A stretch of DNA of 64,000 bases from Muraenolepis orangiensis (GCA_027704905.1 CM051022.1:13910001-13974000), one strand, 5' to 3'; counted from the stretch's first letter, positions 1 through 11,194 are shown. Notes: a model not told the origin generated them from the letters alone. Made by a program: numbers and translations.

Positions 1-538
1 ACGGTATTATTATTATTATTATTGTTAATAATAACGTGAGTGACAAATAAAGGAATTCTGATTCCCACAGATTCACGACAGTATCATCATTGAAAAAAAG
101 CCACACACAATGTTCGCGATCGCTAACCCTCCCCCCCCCCCCCACCCCTTGGACTTCACGATGTCCGCGATCGCGACATACCCCCCCCCCCCCCCCCCCC
201 TTGGACTTCACGATGTCCGCGATCGCGACATACCCCCCCCCCCCCCTAGGACTTCACGATGTCCGCGATCGCGACATACCCCCCCCCCCCTAGGACTTCA
301 CGATGTCCGCGATCGCGATTACCCCCCCCCCCCTAGGACTTCACGATGTCCGCGATCGCGATTACCCCCCCCCCCTAGGACTTCACGATGTCCGCGATCG
401 CGATTACACCCCCCCACCCCCGTCGGACGGTGATAGTGGGGGGGGGGGGGGTCTGTTATTTTGGGGGTCGCGGGCTGAAAAGTTGGGGAACCCCTGGTCT
501 ACAGAAGGTCCAGTTGGGATAGACACGCTTCGCCACTG
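1..538. mobile_element. Composite hAT element, left end outside window
   Basis: The right part of an outer element ends in CGCTTCGCCACTG at 526-538. Nested in it is a smaller element whose right end GGGGAACCCCTG stops at 496, followed by GTCTACAG. The same nesting recurs at 13936, 16162 and 19563. The nested element holds the C-tract repeats at 113-412. No transposase remains here. The hAT assignment rests on the ends and on 8-bp target duplications seen in the sister copies. Confidence 0.75.
113..412. repeat. C-tract minisatellite with palindromic core
   Basis: About six units of 45-60 bp, each a run of 9-20 C followed by GGACTTCACGATGTCCGCG and then ATCGCGA. Each unit carries the 10-bp palindrome CGCGATCGCG. 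The same unit in reverse orientation is amplified inside the sister element at 19690-19880, but is single-copy at about 14070 and 17035. Proline-rich reading frames across it are artefacts of the C runs. Confidence 0.9.
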
Positions 539-988
539 GTATATACAATACACAACAATACGTATAGTGCAAATTGGCAGTAATAAAATACTAATACTAA
601 TGTGTGTCTCAACATCGCCCCCATCAGGTGAGAGGAAGACACGCGTATTCCGTTTCGAGAAGAGCTAACTACTACTACACGTTGAAACATTAGCCTACTT
701 TAGCAATACACAAACACAAATACTGTCTGTTTGTACACAGACTCTGGGACTTCACCATCGCTGGACATTCTTAACGGTTTGAAGCGCTCTCTCTCTGGCA
801 GTCAAAGATCTCTCCCTTCCTCCAGTCGACTCTGTACTAAACGTTCTTTGTCCGCGCACCGCTATTTATACCATTTGGTTGCTCTGGTTGCTCTGGGTTA
901 CTCGGAATGTTTACAGTCTGCGTCACGGTCAAAGAACAAAAAAAAAAAGGGATGAAAATGTGTTCATATAATAATTAACAATTAATGG

Positions 989-1004
<16 letters not shown>

Positions 1005-1024
<20 letters not shown>

Positions 1025-1193
1025 TACAGTGGTGAAATAAACGATTAATGACGCTTCCATCAATACAAAAAAAAAAATTGATACCGATGTCTATTATACA
1101 CGGAAATCGTTTTCACGTGACGTCACAGCCGTAGAGGAACGCCCACTTTGAAGGCTAAACTCCCGCTTTCTTCTGATGGCCTTAACAATTAAT

Positions 1194-1225
<32 letters not shown>

Positions 1226-1397
1226 TACAGTGGTGAAATAAACAAACGATTAATGACGCTTCCATCAATACAAAAAAAATAGATATACCGAAGTCTATTA
1301 TACACGGAAATCGTTTTCACGTGACGTCACAGCCGTAGAGGAACGCCCACTTTGAGGGCTAAACTCCCGCTTTCTTCTGATGGCCTTAACAATTAAT

Positions 1398-1432
<35 letters not shown>

Positions 1433-1500
1433 TACAGTGGTGAAATAAACAAACGATTAATGACGCTTCCATCAATACAAAAAAAATAGATATACCGAAG
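1005..1500. repeat. About 205-bp tandem repeat, 2.5 copies
   Basis: Each unit is an (ATT)n tract, a conserved segment TTTACAGTGGTGAAATAAAC, an A run, then a block containing CACGTGACGTCACAGCC. Copy B at 17460-17680 has one unit, so the extra units are a local amplification in copy A. Confidence 0.85.
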
Positions 1501-1764
1501 TGATGGCCACCAGCTGTTCATTAGCTTTGAAGAAAACCCAAAAGGAGAAGATTGTCTTCGCAGTAGACATTTAATTAATGTTTTATTTTTAACTCCTATT
1601 TGACATGGTTTGTTTTCGTGGGCCGACGCCAACCCACTTAGTTATACGGCCGTTTGTTTTTGAATAACTTATGTACTGCACAATAAGTGTCTTATTTGCA
1701 CATTGTTGTACAATACAGTGTGGCCATACAATGGCCATAACATGTGCACGGAGCCGGTAAGATG

Positions 1765-2998
1765 GAGTGGTGAGGAGTGAGGAGTGAGGAGTGACGAGGA
1801 GTGGTGAGGAGTGAGGAGGAGTGATGAGGAGTGAGGAGGAGTGAGGAGTGATGAGGAGTGATGAGTGAGGAGGAGTGAGGAGTGGTGAGGAGTGGTGAGG
1901 AGTGATGAGGAGTGAGGAGTGAGGAGGAGTGAGGAGGAGTGAGGAGTGATGAGGAGTGAGGAGTGAGGAGGAGTGAGGAGTGAGGAGTGATGAGGAGTGA
2001 GGAGGAGTGATGAGGAGTGAGGAGGAGTGATGAGGAGTGAGGAGGAGTGAAGAGTGATGAGGAGTGAGGAGTGAGGAGGAGTGAGGAGGAGTGAGGAGGA
2101 GTGATGAGGAGTGAGGAGGAGTGTGGAGGAATGATGAGGAGTGAGGAGTGAGGAGGAGTGATGAGTGATGAGGAGTGAGGAGGAGTGATGAGTGAGGAGT
2201 GATGAGGAGTGAGGAGGGATGAGGAGTGAGGAGTGATGAGGAGTGAAGAGTGATGAGGAGTGAGGAGGAGTGATGAGGAGTGAGGAGGGATGAGGAGTGA
2301 GGAGTGATGAGGAGTGAAGAGTGATGAGGAGTGAGGAGTGATGAGGAGTGAGGAGGAGTGAGGAGTGAGGAGTGATGAGGAGTGAAGAGTGATGAGGAGT
2401 GAAGAGTGATGAGGAGTGAGGAGTGATGAGGAGTGATGAGGAGTGAGGAGTGATGAGGAGTGATGAGTGATGAGGAGTGAGGAGGAGTGATGAGTGAGGA
2501 GTGATGAGGAGTGAGGAGGGATGAGGAGTGAGGAGTGATGAGGAGTGAGGAGGAGTGAGGAGTGATGAGGAGTGAAGAGTGATGAGGAGTGAGGAGGAGT
2601 GATGAGGAGTGATGAGTGATGAGGAGTGAGGAGGAGTGATGAGTGAGGAGTGAGGAGGAGTGAGGAGGGATGAGGAGTGAGGAGTGATGAGGAGTGAAGA
2701 GTGATGAGGAGTGAAGAGTGATGAGGAGTGAGGAGGAGTGATGAGGAGTGAGGAGTGATGAGGAGTGAGGAGGAGTGAGGAGTGAGGAGTGATGAGGAGT
2801 GATGAGGAGTGAAGACTGATGAGGAGTGATGAGGAGTGAAGAGTGATGAGGAGTGAAGAGTGATGAGGAGTGAGGAGGAGTGAGGAGGAGTGAGGAGGAG
2901 TGATGAGGAGTGATGAGGAGTGATGAGGGATGAGGAGTGATGAGGAGTGACGAGGAGTGATGAGGGATGAGGAGTGATGAGGAGTGACGAGGAGTGAT
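1765..2998. repeat. 1.2-kb purine-rich minisatellite (GAGGAGTGATGAG-type)
   Basis: Tandem array of GAGGAGTGA and TGAGGAGTGA variants in higher-order 18-27 bp units, with nearly all purines on the + strand. Unit lengths are mostly multiples of three, which leaves a 480-codon frame open on the minus strand with a monotonous His-Ser-Ser-Leu-Leu-Thr-Pro pattern; this is not a gene. Copy B keeps only a few units, at 19254-19290, beside a Rex1 insertion. Confidence 0.95.
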
Positions 2999-3857
2999 GC
3001 TGGGGACAGTGTGACGTCACGGACTGTCTCGTGGCTCCTTTATGGCCTCGTGGCCCCGCCTCCCATCGGCGGACAGAAGTGTCCCCACTAGATGGCGCTG
3101 GTGTTATATTACATTTACATGATATCGTGTACATGTCATCATGTCATCATATCATGGCAGCCAATGTGGCTATTTCCACCCATAGCATGGCAGGGACAAC
3201 CCAGGTGTCCTCAATGCTACTAGCACCCGGGATACACATTAGATACTGTTTTTGGATGTATATGTATTTCTAAAAGATGTATTTCTTTGATAACTTTATT
3301 CCCTTGTGCTGCTGCGTCAAATTGTAATTCCCCTATGGTGGATCGATTAAAGGCACACATCTTAAGCTCTGTAGCTATTTACACCCAGGGAGTTGGACTG
3401 CATGTACATGTATCTGTTCTAGCTCTTTCTACGATTGCTTGGTGAGGTAACCTGAACATCACAGACAAAACACCTGTGCTATATTGTGAATGTGGCTGCA
3501 CGTTTGAAATATTGTGGTGAGATTTATTTTGGCCAAAAAAAGGTTGTGAGTGGAATTTTATTCTTGCCTCCTTCTGAAAATATCTTGGTGACATGGCAGC
3601 CATAGCCAGCCCTGCAAACCCAGCCGATGGACGATTTAAAAATTAAAAAGTTCCAAATTATTCAAATGTTTATTGTATATAGTTGTAAATGTTATAGATT
3701 ATTAAAATACAAATTCATATGTTGTTAATAGATAAATGCATGAAATAAACAAATAACGTGAAAAAACAATTCAACAATTTCTTCTAATTGATTCAAATTC
3801 ATTTGATTTATTATTATATTATATACTATTTACAATTCTTTCCAAAAGGGAAAACAG

Positions 3858-4127
3858 TCATTCTGTCTTCCTCTGCTCTGCCTCTCGCTGTAATCTCATG
3901 TCCTCCCTCATCAGCTCTATAAACTCTTCATCTCTCCCTCTCTTCCTTCTTGCTGGCTCTGGCTCCCTTTCCTCCTCCTCCTGGTCACCCACTGCTGAAC
4001 TTGGCCCTGGTGTGTCCTCGGGGATGGAGGCAACCAGGACAGGGGGTGCAATGGAATGCCTCTGTCCCAACCCCTCATCCATGAGGACAAACCACGGCCA
4101 AGTTGCAGCAGTGTGTTTCCCACTCAC
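3858..4127 (-). pseudogene. C-terminal piece of a Myb/SANT-like protein, copy A
   Basis: An 89-codon frame runs from GKHTAATWPWFVLMDE through an acidic and basic linker (EEEEREPEPARRKRG) to a charged, coiled-coil-like tail (ELMREDMRLQREAEQRK). Copy B at 22102-22374 encodes nearly the same protein with a few replacements and one extra Glu. This layout recalls the C-terminal part of trihelix/SANT-type DNA-binding proteins common in fish and sometimes linked to Harbinger-type transposons. That family call is from memory and moderate. No DNA-binding domain or start exon was found nearby, so it is probably a fragment. Confidence 0.45.
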
Positions 4128-4161
4128 ACCTTCTCCTGACCCTGGACATTTGCAATCCTAA

Positions 4162-4770
4162 TGTCACGACTGTGTGTGGTGAGGTTGGACCCAGAACGCA
4201 GGCGGAGACCAGGAAAGGAAGAACAGGGGTTTATTAATGGCACAAAACACAATAGAAGGCGATTCCCCAGGACCGACGAGGGCGCTGGGACCGGGAGATC
4301 GAGGTGCGTCAAGCCGACAGGTAGGAGACGTAGGGATCGTTGGGGACAGGCGATGGTCAGGTTACCGGGAGGTCGAGGTGCGTCAAGCCGACAGGTAGGA
4401 GACGTAGGGATCGTTGGGGACAGGCGATGGTCAGGTTACCGGGAGGTCGAGGTGCGTCGTACCGACAGGTAGATGACGGGCGGAACTCCGGGACCGACGA
4501 GGGTGGCTGGAACAGCAGACGGGCGGACTATCTCTCCGATAGTCCGTAGCGGGGTGATCAGGACCAGGGATGAATGTCACCTGGGGACTGGTAGCGTACC
4601 GGTTTACACGTAGTACGAACGAGCGACGTCTCTCACTGACGCCGCTGTATAAATAGCCCCCAGGTGAGATCAATGGTAATTAGCCACGGTAATGGTTGGC
4701 AGGTGCGTGTGTGTGCGCCTCTAGCGCACGCGGCCTGGCAACGCCCCTGTCAACCACCGTAACCGTGACA
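4162..4770 (-). mobile_element. Solo LTR inserted in copy A
   Basis: The segment starts TGTCACGACTG, ends ACCGTGACA, and is flanked by the 5-bp duplication CCTAA at 4157-4161 and 4771-4775. Copy B has the uninterrupted site AATCCTAAGGCAG at about 22402. Read on the minus strand it has a TATA-like CTATTTATAC, a 3' AATAAA and TG...CA ends, as expected for an LTR left after recombination of a Gypsy-type element. It holds three internal repeats of about 75 bp at 4300-4460. It is not the LTR of the element at 5851. Confidence 0.8.
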
Positions 4771-5190
4771 CCTAAGGCAGAGGAAATCACTCATGGCAGT
4801 TAACATCAGAAAAAGTGCTTTTATTAACTTGCATGATTAAAACAAACAAATATAATTTCACTTTACATGTACATACTTTGTCTAATGAACTTTGTGGTAA
4901 GCTCCTTGCTCCCTAAAACAAAACAAAATGTTAAGTTCGTTTTTCATCACATCACCAAGCAAAAGCTTGGTGTTGTGATATTGAACTGTCTGAAAACAAA
5001 AAAAGGCTCACAACCTTTTCTAAATGTTTTCATCTTGGTCCATTTATGTCCGTATTACATAAGTATTATGAAGTATAGATTATCTATTAAATTAACATTT
5101 TAATAAAAAAATAAAAAGATTTGTTTGTGAAGTCGTTTGTTCGCGAACGACACACCACCACTACAACCCACAGAGTACCTCGCTCCGTGG

Positions 5191-5554
5191 TTGGTAGCGG
5201 TCCACCTGTGGGCTGCCAGCTGACCAAGGCTGGCTCTCCCGGGTGGAGCTTCAGCTGTAATGTTCGGCCGCTGGATGTGCTGGATCCAAAAGCTCCCAAA
5301 GAAGCCCAGCTGCGAGGCGAGGCGAGGGAGGGTGGGCAGCCTAAAGATGCCACCAGACAGGGATACAGGCCCCCGCACCCCGTCTCTAGAGGGTCCGGGC
5401 CGTGCCCCATCACCCTGACAAGGACGGTTAGGGTCTTCCCAGACTCCCCAGTGGTGGCAAATCTGTCCTTCCAGACTCAGTGGCATGATCAAGAATCATG
5501 CTAATTGTTTGTGTGGTTTAAGTCCAACCACACCAGTTTCAGGATGGGGCGGTT
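5191..5554. other. Unassigned stretch
   Basis: GC-richer sequence beyond the right edge of copy A. It has open frames on both strands, but nothing recognisable and no conserved motif. It may be part of an old repeat. Confidence 0.3.
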
Positions 5555-5564
5555 TCAGCAAGTA

Positions 5565-5622
5565 TAGCTCAGGAGGTAGAGCGGTTGCCTCACAACCGGA
5601 AGGTTGCTGGTCCCGGAGAAAC
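5565..5622 (+). repeat. tRNA-derived SINE fragment
   Basis: TAGCTCAGGAGGTAGAGCGG resembles an RNA polymerase III A box and GGTTGCTGGTCCCGG a damaged B box. The sequence matches the head of the fuller SINE at 25480-25760. It is too degenerate at the B box and too short to be a tRNA gene. Confidence 0.65.
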
Positions 5623-5753
5623 AGCTGCAGAAATCCTTCCTCACGAAGTTGAAGAACGTCTTCACGCTCCGCTTCTTCCTGTTTTTTTTGGTGCCCGTGG
5701 TTGGCTGGACTTCCACAGTCTCCATCGACACCTTACAGGAAGTTGGAGGTATG
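5604..5753 (+). other. Possible orphan exon, unknown
   Basis: A short open frame with a hydrophobic run (RFFLFFLVPVVGW) is followed by a possible donor, GGAGGTATGC, near 5747. The product is not recognised. It lies just before the Gypsy insertion and could equally be a fragment of an old repeat. Confidence 0.2.
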
Positions 5754-5850
5754 CATGAAGCGCTGCAAAATCAAAGATCAAGAGAAAACATTTTCAGATT
5801 TGTCGATTTTGCATTTCAATCAACCGATCCACCAATCTTGATGAACAGTC

Positions 5851-6294
5851 TGTTGTGCATCGCCAACTATGCTGAAAAGTTTCCGTTTATTCATGTATGA
5901 TGTTTAGTTTAGTTCCAGGGTTTTATTTCTATAGTCCGTCTTCCTCCCGCCCCCTGTGATTGGTTATGTCATTATGTTTGCACCTATTGTTTGCACCTGG
6001 TTATGTCATTATTGTTTGCACCTGGTGATGTCTCCTGGCATAAATAGGTCCAGGCAATCACTGTCTCGTTGCCAGATTTTCTCGTTGTGTTATGCCGAGT
6101 TCTTCAGCGTTCAGGTTCCACGTCATGCCACGCCACAGTCAGGTTTTTGGTGATTCATTATCTTGCCTTTGAGCTTTACAATCATCGAGTGACTTTTTGT
6201 GTTGGACCTTGCTTTTTTTCAGTAAAGACTCTTTTTACTTTATCACTGTGTCTGCATTCGTGCTTTTGGATCCACACCGTGTACGCCCGTGACA
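5851..6294 (+). repeat. 5' LTR of the Gypsy element
   Basis: Begins TGTTGTGCATCG, ends CCCGTGACA, and matches 10679-11110 with a few substitutions. It is 12 bp longer than the 3' LTR because of extra copies of a TTTGCACCTGGTTATGTCAT-like motif around 5965-6015. The CATAAATAGG at 6039-6048 is a plausible TATA element. Confidence 0.93.
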
Positions 6295-6312
6295 GTACAA
6301 TCTGGCCTGAAC

Positions 6313-7369
6313 ATGGACCCAGCCGATCCAGACACAGTGACCGCAGCCTTACGCGCACAGGGCGCGCGCCTGCACCATCACGAGGAGCAGTTTGCAGTCT
6401 TGCAGCAGATCTTGAGAGGACTCACGGACCAACAGCAGGCTCTCCAGGCTACACTCGACACCCATATCGGACCCATGGCAGAGTCATATCAGCGTATGGT
6501 CGCCGATATGGAGGCTGGACACAGACCGCCTGCAGCTTCACAGCCAGCGGCTTCCCCACCTCCATCGGACCCAGCTCAGGGAGCTCATGTTAGTCCTCGT
6601 CTGGCCTCTCCGGAGAGGTTTTCTGGAGACTCTGGTGACTGTAGACCGTTTCTCATTCAGTGTGATTTACATTTCAAATTGATGCCTTATGTTTATAGCA
6701 CAGACTATGCCAGGATAGCATTCATTATCTCTCACCTGTCTGGCCGAGCGGCCCCATGGGCTACTGCTGAATGTGAAAGAAACTCTTTAACATGCCAATC
6801 TACTTTATTGTTTATTCAAGCTTTTAAGAGAGTTTTTGATCAGGTTACGCCAGCTAGGGAAGCAGCTCAGACACTAGGGAGAATCAAACAACGTCAGCGT
6901 AGGGTAGCAGATAATGCAATAGAATTCCGCACGATGGCAATAGACTGTGACTGGAATGACGCGTCTCTTCGGGACACGTTCAGGACCGGATTGTCAGAAG
7001 CCATCAAGGACCAGCTGATGCCTCTAGATCTTCCCACAGACCTAGAGTCAATGATAGCATTAGCTATCAAAATAGACCTGCGAATGATAGACAGGGAGAG
7101 AGAGAGAAAGCAGGTTGCAGGTCCATCCGGAGGTGCCGGTAGGAGCTTGTCTGTCTTCCCCCCCCGTCTGGAAAACTCTGTCATGGCGATCGCCGGCCCA
7201 AAGCACCACAGCGCCCTCTGTTGCTCCGGAGGAACCCATGCAGGTTAGAAGGACCAAAGTGTCTTCAGAGGAACGTCATCGCCGCCTACTGGACGGGAGT
7301 TGTTTTTTCTGCGGGCAACAGGGGCATCAACAGATGATTTGTCCAGTAAAAGACCGGGCTCACCGGTGA
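6313..7369 (+). pseudogene. Gypsy gag (frameshifted)
   Basis: The Gag precursor would form the cytoplasmic particle. The ATG at 6313 lies 18 bp after the 5' LTR. The N-terminal half has a Gln/Leu-rich coiled-coil-like stretch, then the retrotransposon gag core (SPERFSGDSGDCRPFL, residues about 100-115), ending in a charged RERERK region. The first frame stops at 7248. The CCHC zinc knuckle CFFCGQQGHQQMIC lies in another frame at about 7303-7345, so a frameshift separates capsid and nucleocapsid parts. The family normally reads these continuously. Confidence 0.88.
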
Positions 7370-10300
7370 ACGGGAGGACCCGGGTGAGCCAGTGTGACTT
7401 TAACTTCCCATTACGCACTCTGACTAAGGTGAAACTATGTGTGGGCAATCAGGTTGTAGAACAGGGGGCGCTAGTAGACTCTGGGGCTGATGAAAGTTTT
7501 TTAGATAAGGAACTAGCGCTTAAATTGAACCTGACCCTGATCCTGTTATCCTCTCCTGTAAAGGCAAATGCGCTAGATGGGCGCCTACTTTTCACAGTCA
7601 CTCATTGCACAGAAGCTGTTAAGATGTGTATCAATGACAATCATGAGGAGATCATTTTTCATGTCATGGAGTCCGTGCAACACCCTTTAATTCTGGGGTT
7701 TCCCTGGCTCGTGAAACATAATCCAGTTATCAACTGGCGATCAGGGGAGGTTAAGGGGTGGGGAGAGGAATGCAAGCTGAAGTGTGACAAGAAAGAGGTC
7801 ATAGTGAGGAAACTATCTACTGAAATAGTTACCGATACTAACTGTCCGAAGTCACCTCATGATTCTCTTTCGGACTACCCAGACTTATCGAAGGTCCCGA
7901 CTTGCTATCATGACCTCAAGGAGGTATTCAGTAAGTCTAGGGCAACCTCGTTACCACCTCATCGTCAATATGATTGTGCCATAGACTTGGTTTCAGGATC
8001 CACAATTCCAAAAGGTCGACTGTATTCCCTCTCTACTCCGGAAAAGGAGGCCATGAGGAAGTACATCACCTCTTCACTCGAGGCAGGACTCATTCGACCT
8101 TCATCCTCCCCCGCCGGAGCGGGTTTTTTTTTTTTGGGAAGAAGGATGGATCTCTTCGCCCTTGCATAGATTACAGTCCACTCAACCAGATCACAATCAA
8201 GAACCGGTACCCCCTCCCTCTCATGGACTCTGCTTTTGACCTGTTACAAGAGGCTAAAGTTTTCACTAAACTAGACTTGTGTAATGCTTACCATTTGGTA
8301 AGAATAAGGGAGGGGGATGAGTGGAAGACTGGATTTAACACTCCGACAGGGCGTTACGAGTACCTTGTGATGCCTTCGGTCTGACAAATGCCCCGGCCGT
8401 TTTTCAGTCACTGATAAACTATGTACTCAGAGTCTTTGAACATTTCTGTGTTTGTTTATCTGGATGACATCCTTATTTTTTTCTCCAGATGAGCAGACAC
8501 ACATCCAACATGTACATCAGGTATTGCAACGCCTACTAGAGAATCAACTTTTTGTAAAGGCAGAAAAGTGTGACTTTCATGCTTCCACAGTCTCGTTCCT
8601 GGGGTTCATCATCTCTCCAGGACAAATCCTGATGGACCCGGCGAAGGTCAGTGCAGTTACAGATTGGGCGACTCCCAATAGCAGAAAGAAGGTACAGCAA
8701 TTTCTCGGTTTTGCAAATTTTTACAGACGTTTTGTGAGGAATTTTAGCGCCATTGCTGCACCATTACATGCACTGACCTCGCCGGGCGTTCCCTTTGTGT
8801 GGAATCCCAAGGCCGGGGAGGCCTTTGAGGAGCTAAAGGTGAGGTTTACCACAGCTCCTATACTAACTGTTCCTGATCCATCCAGGCAGTTTGTTGTGGA
8901 GGTGGACGCCTCAAATGATGGAGTAGGGGCCATCCTCTCACAACGAGCTGTCAAGGATAACAAGATGCATCCATGTGCCTTTCTTTCTCGAAAATTGTCT
9001 CCTGCAGAAAGGAATTACGATGTCGGTAACAGGGAACTTTTGGCAGTCAAGGTGGCTCTGGAGGAGTGGAGGCACTGGCTCGAGGGGGCGCAGCCGGCGT
9101 TCTTGGTCTGGACAGTTCACAAAAATTTAGAGTACATCCACAAAGCCAAAAGGTTGAATTCACGACAGGCCCGGTGGGCACTTTTTTTCAACCGCTTTAA
9201 CTTTACCTTGTCTTTCAGACCTGGCTCAAAGAACGGCAAACCTGACGTTCTCTCACGCCTACACGACCCAGAACCCATGGCCAAAGATCCAGAGCCAATC
9301 CTTCCACTTAACCGTGTGGTTGGAGCGGTTACTTGGCCTGTAGAAGCCCAGGTGAAGCGTGCCAGTGGGGAGAGCCCAAAGCCTAGTGGCTGCCCATCGG
9401 ATAGGCTATTCGTACCTATATCCATGCGGTCACAAGTCATTCACTGGGCTCACACCTCACTACTCACCTGTCATCCGGGGGTCAAACGAACCGTATTCAC
9501 TGTTCGGCAGAGGTTTTGGTGGCCGTCGTTAGTGAAAGATATAACGGAGTACGTGGTGGCATGTACAGTATGTGCCTGGAATAAGACTTCGTCCAAGCCA
9601 CAGATGGGTCTTCTGCAGCCCCTGCCCATCCCCAGCAGACCCTGGTCCGACATATCCATGGACTTTGTCACGGGTCTGCTCCCATCTAAAGGTAACATGG
9701 TACATTTTATTGCTCTGCATAAATTGCCTTCTGCTAAAGAGACGGCTCAAATACTGCTAGACCATGTTGTTCGAATTCATGGAATACCCAGAGACATTGT
9801 GTCGGACCGGGGCCCACAGTTCAGCTCCAGGTTCTGGAAAGAATTCTGCACCATCCTGGGAGCGTCCGTCAGCCTCACTTCCGGATACCATCCCCAGTCT
9901 AACGGGCAGACAGAGCGGATGAATTAGGAGCTGGAGACTTGCCTGCGGTGCCTAGTCTCACAGAACACCGCGGCCTGGAGTGAGCACTTGACATGGGTTG
10001 AGTATGCACACAATTCCTGGCCTACCTCTGCTACCGGTCTGTCTCCTTTTCACTGTGTCTATGGCTATCAACCACCCTTGTTTCCGGAGTCCGAGAAGGA
10101 AGTGGTGGTCCCGTCTGCTCATGCTCTGGTTATGAGATGCCACCGTATTTGAGCTCCTGAAGAGTTCAATCCGGATGAAGAGGGTGGCTGATCGACGGCG
10201 GTGGACGGCACCTACCTACAGACCGGGGCAGAGGGTGTGGCTATCCACAAGAGACTTGCCTATCCATGTCATGTCAAGAAAGCTCGCTCCAAGATTTGTG

Positions 10301-10621
10301 GGTCCATTTCCCGTTACCAAGGTCATAAATCCTGTTTCTGTCCGTCTTCGTCTACCCAGGTCACTGCGGGTCCATCCGACCTTCCACGTCAGCCGGATTA
10401 AGCCGGTATTGGACAGTTCCTTGGTTCCACCATCCAAGCCCCCTCCTCCCCCCCAGGTCATTGATGGCGGCCCGGTGTATGCAGTCAAGCGTCTTTTGGC
10501 CGTCAGGAGACGGGGTCGAGGTCGGCAATTCTTGGTGGACTGGGAAGGATATGGCCCCGAGGAACAGTCGTGGCTTCCGTCCCGTTTCATCATCGGGCAG
10601 GCACTTATTGAGGATTTTTAA
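7370..10621 (+). pseudogene. Gypsy pol: protease, RT, RNase H, integrase, chromodomain (broken)
   Basis: Domains in order: aspartic protease with VDSGADESF near 7477; reverse transcriptase from about 7960, with the catalytic YLDD near 8456-8467; RNase H with VEVDASNDG near 8898; an HHCC-like integrase zinc region near 9440-9590; integrase core with SMDFVTG near 9658 and SDRGPQF near 9802; and a C-terminal chromodomain (FLVDWEGYGPEEQSWLP, about 10529-10580). Lesions: a frame change at a T run near 8125-8137, a one-base loss near 8377, a T-run indel near 8470, an in-frame stop at 9925-9927 and a frame change near 10150. Full-length Pol cannot be made from this copy. Confidence 0.9.
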
Positions 10622-10678
10622 AGGAGACATCCAGAAGCTCCTGGGCCATCAGGAGTCGTCCCTAGAGGGGGGGGGTAC

Positions 10679-11110
10679 TGTTGTGCGTCGCCAACTATGC
10701 TGAAAAATTTCCGTTTATTCATGTATGACGTTTAGTTTAGTTCCAGGGTTTTATTTCTATAGTCCGTCTTCCTCCCGCCCCCTGTGATTGGTTATGTCAT
10801 TATTGTTTGCACCTGGTTATGTCATTATTGTTTGCACCTGGTGTTGTCTCCTGGCATAAATAGGTCCAGGCAATCACTGTCTCGTTGCCAGATTGTCTCG
10901 TTGTGTTATGCCGAGTTCTCCAGCGTTCAGGTTCCACGTCATGCCACGCCACAGTCAGGTTTTTGGTGATTCATTATTTTGCCATTGAGCTTTACAATCA
11001 TCGAGTGACTTTTTGTGTTGGACCTTGCTTTTTTTCAGTAAAGACTCTTTTTACTTTATCACTGTGTCTGCATTCGTGCTTTTGGATCCACACCGTGTAC
11101 GCCCGTGACA
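10679..11110 (+). repeat. 3' LTR of the Gypsy element
   Basis: Starts TGTTGTGCGTCG right after the G-rich tract, ends CCCGTGACA, and is followed by the target-site copy CAGTC. It lies about 270 bp beyond the kinase stop codon on the opposite strand and could contribute antisense promoter activity. Confidence 0.93.
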
Positions 11111-11183
11111 CAGTCAATGAAAATCAGGTGATGAATCAGAGGAACTGCAAAAATCAAAAAACATGTTCAATTTACTCATTTTT

Positions 11184-11194
11184 TTTATTTTATT
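11184..11194 (-). promoter_or_regulatory. Candidate poly(A) signal of the kinase gene
   Basis: Two overlapping AATAAA hexamers on the minus strand (11184-11189 and 11189-11194), about 190 nt beyond the kinase stop codon and before the Gypsy LTR. Position and motif fit; there is no transcript evidence. Confidence 0.45.

Larger units (their letters stand above)
595..5190. repeat. Duplicated block, copy A
   Basis: This stretch aligns collinearly, nearly base for base, with 16057-24327. Shared landmarks include the TGTGTGTCTCAA...ATCGCCCCC start, the interval 690-960, the ATTAATGACGCTTCC unit, 1500-1765, 3000-3270, 3280-4160 and 4775-5190. Copy A lacks four insertions present in copy B and so gives their empty sites (for example 697-704). 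Copy A has its own solo LTR at 4162-4770 and a much longer minisatellite at 1765-2998. No matching terminal inverted repeats were found, so a segmental duplication is favoured over a single transposon. Confidence 0.85.
5851..11110 (+). mobile_element. Full-length Ty3/Gypsy (Sushi-like chromovirus) retrotransposon
   Basis: A complete 5.26-kb LTR retrotransposon. LTRs lie at 5851-6294 and 10679-11110, and a 5-bp target duplication CAGTC sits at 5846-5850 and 11111-11115. A purine-rich tract ends just before the 3' LTR at 10661-10675. Order: gag with zinc knuckle, aspartic protease, reverse transcriptase, RNase H, integrase, chromodomain. The C-terminal chromodomain marks the chromovirus branch, and the gag resembles fish Sushi elements, relatives of the ancestors of mammalian PEG10/RTL1. 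Several indels and a stop make it non-autonomous. The LTRs differ at about ten sites plus a short indel near 5980, so the insertion is fairly young but not fresh. Confidence 0.95.

Noticed and set aside
90..433. Proline-rich small proteins
   Set aside because: Products of C-run repeats inside a MITE; no start context or conservation.
1692..3134. 480-codon frame on the minus strand
   Set aside because: It is read from a minisatellite with units in multiples of three; the protein is a monotonous His/Ser/Leu/Thr/Pro pattern with no domain.
5087..5504. Overlapping 108-130 codon frames on both strands
   Set aside because: Mutually overlapping, no recognisable domain and no splice context.
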